Shown: positions 42,880 through 44,196 of the stretch, in pieces
Position numbering within the stretch: position 1 is the stretch's first letter
Layout of the letters: each line of letters begins with the position of its first letter
From: Comamonadaceae bacterium
Lineage (GTDB): Bacteria > Pseudomonadota > Gammaproteobacteria > Burkholderiales > Burkholderiaceae_C
Assembly (NCBI GenBank): GCA_947372425.1
Contig: CANBTQ010000002.1
Span: 1-44,196, forward strand
Direction of reading: 5' to 3'
DNA length: 44,196 bases
Position numbers and translations under genes: made by a program
The notes under the pieces: model-generated
Database searches by the model: none
What the model was told of the DNA's origin: nothing
The model's input: the letters and a program-made list of their open reading frames with translations, nothing else

Positions 42880-43057
42880 ATCCGGCTGGGCGTACCTGCG
42901 CCGCCTTGTTGCACAAGCTGATCAGGCTTTGATCAGCAGCCTGGAAATACCACCCGCGTTCCATCAAGACTTGGCTGCCGCCTGGCGGCAGACTCCGGCA
43001 TGCCTTGGCGCCACCGCAGGCGAAAGCGCATATCCCCCAATCCCTCCGGAGCACTCC

Positions 43058-43471
43058 ATGGACAGCAACGACAAAGTACAAGAAATCATTCGCGGCTATT
43101 ACGCCGTCTTCGACGCCCAAACCGGCAACCCCGCCACACTGGACGCCGTTCTGGCCCCTGGCTGGAAGAACTACGCCAGCGACACGGTCTATGCCGAAAG
43201 GCCTGCCTTCATGGGTCTGCTGAGCGGCATACAGCAGGCGGTGCCCGATCTGCGTTGGCGCATCTGCGAAGTACTGGTGGTCGGCGACCGTGTGGTCGTG
43301 CGCGGCGAAGGCAGCGGCACGCCGGCGGGAGCATTCTTTGGTGTGCCGCACACGGGCAAGGCGTTCAGCCTGATGAGCATCGACATCCATACGGTCCGTG
43401 ACGGCCGCATCCAGACCACCTACCACCTGGAAGACTGGGCCGGTGCCTTGCGGCAACTGAGCGGGCAGTGA
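43058..43471 (+). CDS. SnoaL-like/ester cyclase-family protein
   Basis: A 137-residue NTF2-like protein. VQEIIRGYYAVFDAQTG, then AFMGLLSGIQQAVPDLRWRICEVLVVGDRVVVRGEGSGT, and FSLMSIDIHTVRDGRIQTTYHLEDWAGALRQL follow the SnoaL/ester cyclase pattern; the closing HLEDW is typical. The family includes cyclases, hydrolases and carrier-like proteins, so the function is unknown. A CCGGAG ribosome site precedes the ATG. It stands alone. Confidence 0.85.
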   Translation: MDSNDKVQEIIRGYYAVFDAQTGNPATLDAVLAPGWKNYASDTVYAERPAFMGLLSGIQQAVPDLRWRICEVLVVGDRVVVRGEGSGTPAGAFFGVPHTGKAFSLMSIDIHTVRDGRIQTTYHLEDWAGALRQLSGQ

Positions 43472-43500
43472 AAGAGCAAGCGCCGCCCGCGGTGAAGGCC

Positions 43501-43923
43501 TCAGGCGGGCGCCAGTACTGCCATGGTGATGCGTGACACGCAGGTCATCCGGCCGGCGTCGTCACGCATATCGATTTGCCAGACCTGGGTGCTGCGTCCG
43601 ATATGCACTGCCCGTGCCGTGCCGGTGACCCAACCGTCTTTCACGCCGCGCAAGTGGTTGGCGTTGATGTCCAGGCCCACCGCCTGCTGGCCCGGCGCAC
43701 AGCTATAGAAGGCGCCGCAGGAGCCCAGGGTTTCTGCCAGCGTGACCGATACGCCGCCGTGCAGCAGGCCAAAGGGCTGGCGCGTGCGTTCGGTGACCGG
43801 CACACGCGCTACAAGGTAGTCGTCCCCCACTTCCACGAATTCAATGCCCAGGTGCGAGACCGCCGTGTTTTCAGAGCCCCGGTTAAGAATGTCTACCGAA
43901 ACGGGCTGTTGCCAGATGCGCAT
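43501..43923 (-). CDS. PaaI/YdiI-type hotdog thioesterase
   Basis: A 140-residue hotdog-fold protein. The active-site region RQPFGLLHGGVSVTLAETLGS (with HGG and the catalytic acidic residue on the following helix) and DINANHLRGVKDGWVTGTARAVHIGRSTQVWQIDM are characteristic of PaaI/YdiI-like acyl-CoA thioesterases. The start is the ATG giving MRIWQQPV; the frame is open upstream, but that part is low in conservation. It is divergent from the cut gene at the window edge, with a 28-bp palindrome between. Confidence 0.9.
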   Translation of the reverse strand: MRIWQQPVSVDILNRGSENTAVSHLGIEFVEVGDDYLVARVPVTERTRQPFGLLHGGVSVTLAETLGSCGAFYSCAPGQQAVGLDINANHLRGVKDGWVTGTARAVHIGRSTQVWQIDMRDDAGRMTCVSRITMAVLAPA

Positions 43924-44114
43924 GGTTTTCTGAGTAGCTAATCGAAGCCTGCACTGTAACGGCAGCAGGGACCGTCCCTGCGCCTGACGCATCACGCACC
44001 GCCAGCAATATGCAGCGCAATGCGCGGTTTTCTGACGCACGTCACCCCGGGGCAAAAAGCCGGGCAGTACAAACCCCAGTGGCGCCACTGGCATGAAACT
44101 CGCTAGTATCGCCA

Positions 44115-44142
44115 CATAAGTTAACCAATTGGTCAACTTATG
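44115..44142. promoter_or_regulatory. 28-bp near-perfect palindrome (probable operator)
   Basis: CATAAGTTAACCAA is followed directly by TTGGTCAACTTATG; the two halves are reverse complements except for one base pair. The TTAACCAATTGGTCAA core suggests a dimeric TetR- or GntR-type regulator. It lies between the thioesterase gene and the gene beginning at the right edge. Confidence 0.65.
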
Positions 44143-44176
44143 CTTTCTGACCCCAAAGTAGTGCAGCCCTGCGCCA

Positions 44177-44196
44177 ATGACTAAAACCGAATCGAA
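44177..44196 (+). CDS. Start of a gene cut by the window edge
   Basis: An ATG at 44177 opens a frame reading MTKTES to the window end. The 28-bp palindrome upstream suggests a regulated promoter here. An overlapping ATG at 44140 stops after 14 codons. Too little is present to name a product. Confidence 0.35.

Overview
This is a chromosomal segment of a betaproteobacterium, most likely a member of the Comamonadaceae close to Rhodoferax or Polaromonas. That placement is inferred from GC-rich coding, from the order mnmG-rsmG-(lysE)-parA-hydrolase-parB, from an extended IF-1 paralog, from a glutaredoxin-like protein with an NPFP site, and from short GCTAT-N7-ATAGC dyads that I associate with that family. 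I see no IS element, prophage, CRISPR array, rRNA or tRNA.

Layout. 1-6.5 kb: a sugar-acid catabolic locus (end of a LysR gene, an SDR, then an operon of IlvD/Edd dehydratase, aldehyde dehydrogenase and a DHDPS-fold enzyme closed by a strong terminator, plus a Gfo/Idh/MocA oxidoreductase). The set fits non-phosphorylative L-arabinose (or similar pentose) oxidation to 2-oxoglutarate. 6.6-10.1 kb: an IF-1 paralog, a small unknown protein, a glutamine-amidotransferase-like protein, a flavin-fold protein, an Lrp/AsnC regulator with its operator, and an NRDE-family protein. 10.4-15.6 kb: an HD-GYP response regulator, minCDE and a diguanylate cyclase. The 525-bp gap between minC and the cyclase carries DnaA boxes, a DnaA-trio-like tract and an AT-rich stretch, and looks like a replication origin although dnaA is not next to it. 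15.6-28.8 kb: membrane, redox and stress genes (NnrU, DUF2189, DUF2788, glutaredoxin-like, LTxxQ protein, rdgC, glycine-zipper protein, pirin, divergent copZ/copA with MerR-type promoters, hemerythrin, MFS, GST, and a GMC oxidoreductase with its Tat-type partner).

28.9-36.8 kb: the origin-proximal housekeeping block mnmG-rsmG-lysE-parA-hydrolase-parB-methyltransferase-HD-GYP, with three parS-type sites in or just after mnmG-rsmG. 36.8-44.2 kb: a GlcD/DLD-type FAD oxidase, cobalamin adenosyltransferase, a LacI regulator divergent from a PhyH dioxygenase and an SDR (an unassigned catabolic unit), a DUF2726 protein, a SnoaL-like protein, a PaaI-type thioesterase, and a nearly perfect 28-bp palindrome before a gene cut by the window edge.

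The most interesting reading is that 13.6-13.9 kb is the chromosomal origin: parS sites and parAB lie within 22 kb, minCDE is transcribed away on one side, and most housekeeping genes on the other side are transcribed away in the opposite direction. Other points to check are a second HD-GYP protein that has lost its HD histidine, a glutaredoxin fold without the catalytic cysteine, a copA promoter that predicts a leaderless mRNA, and a possible small RNA beside the AsnC-family gene.
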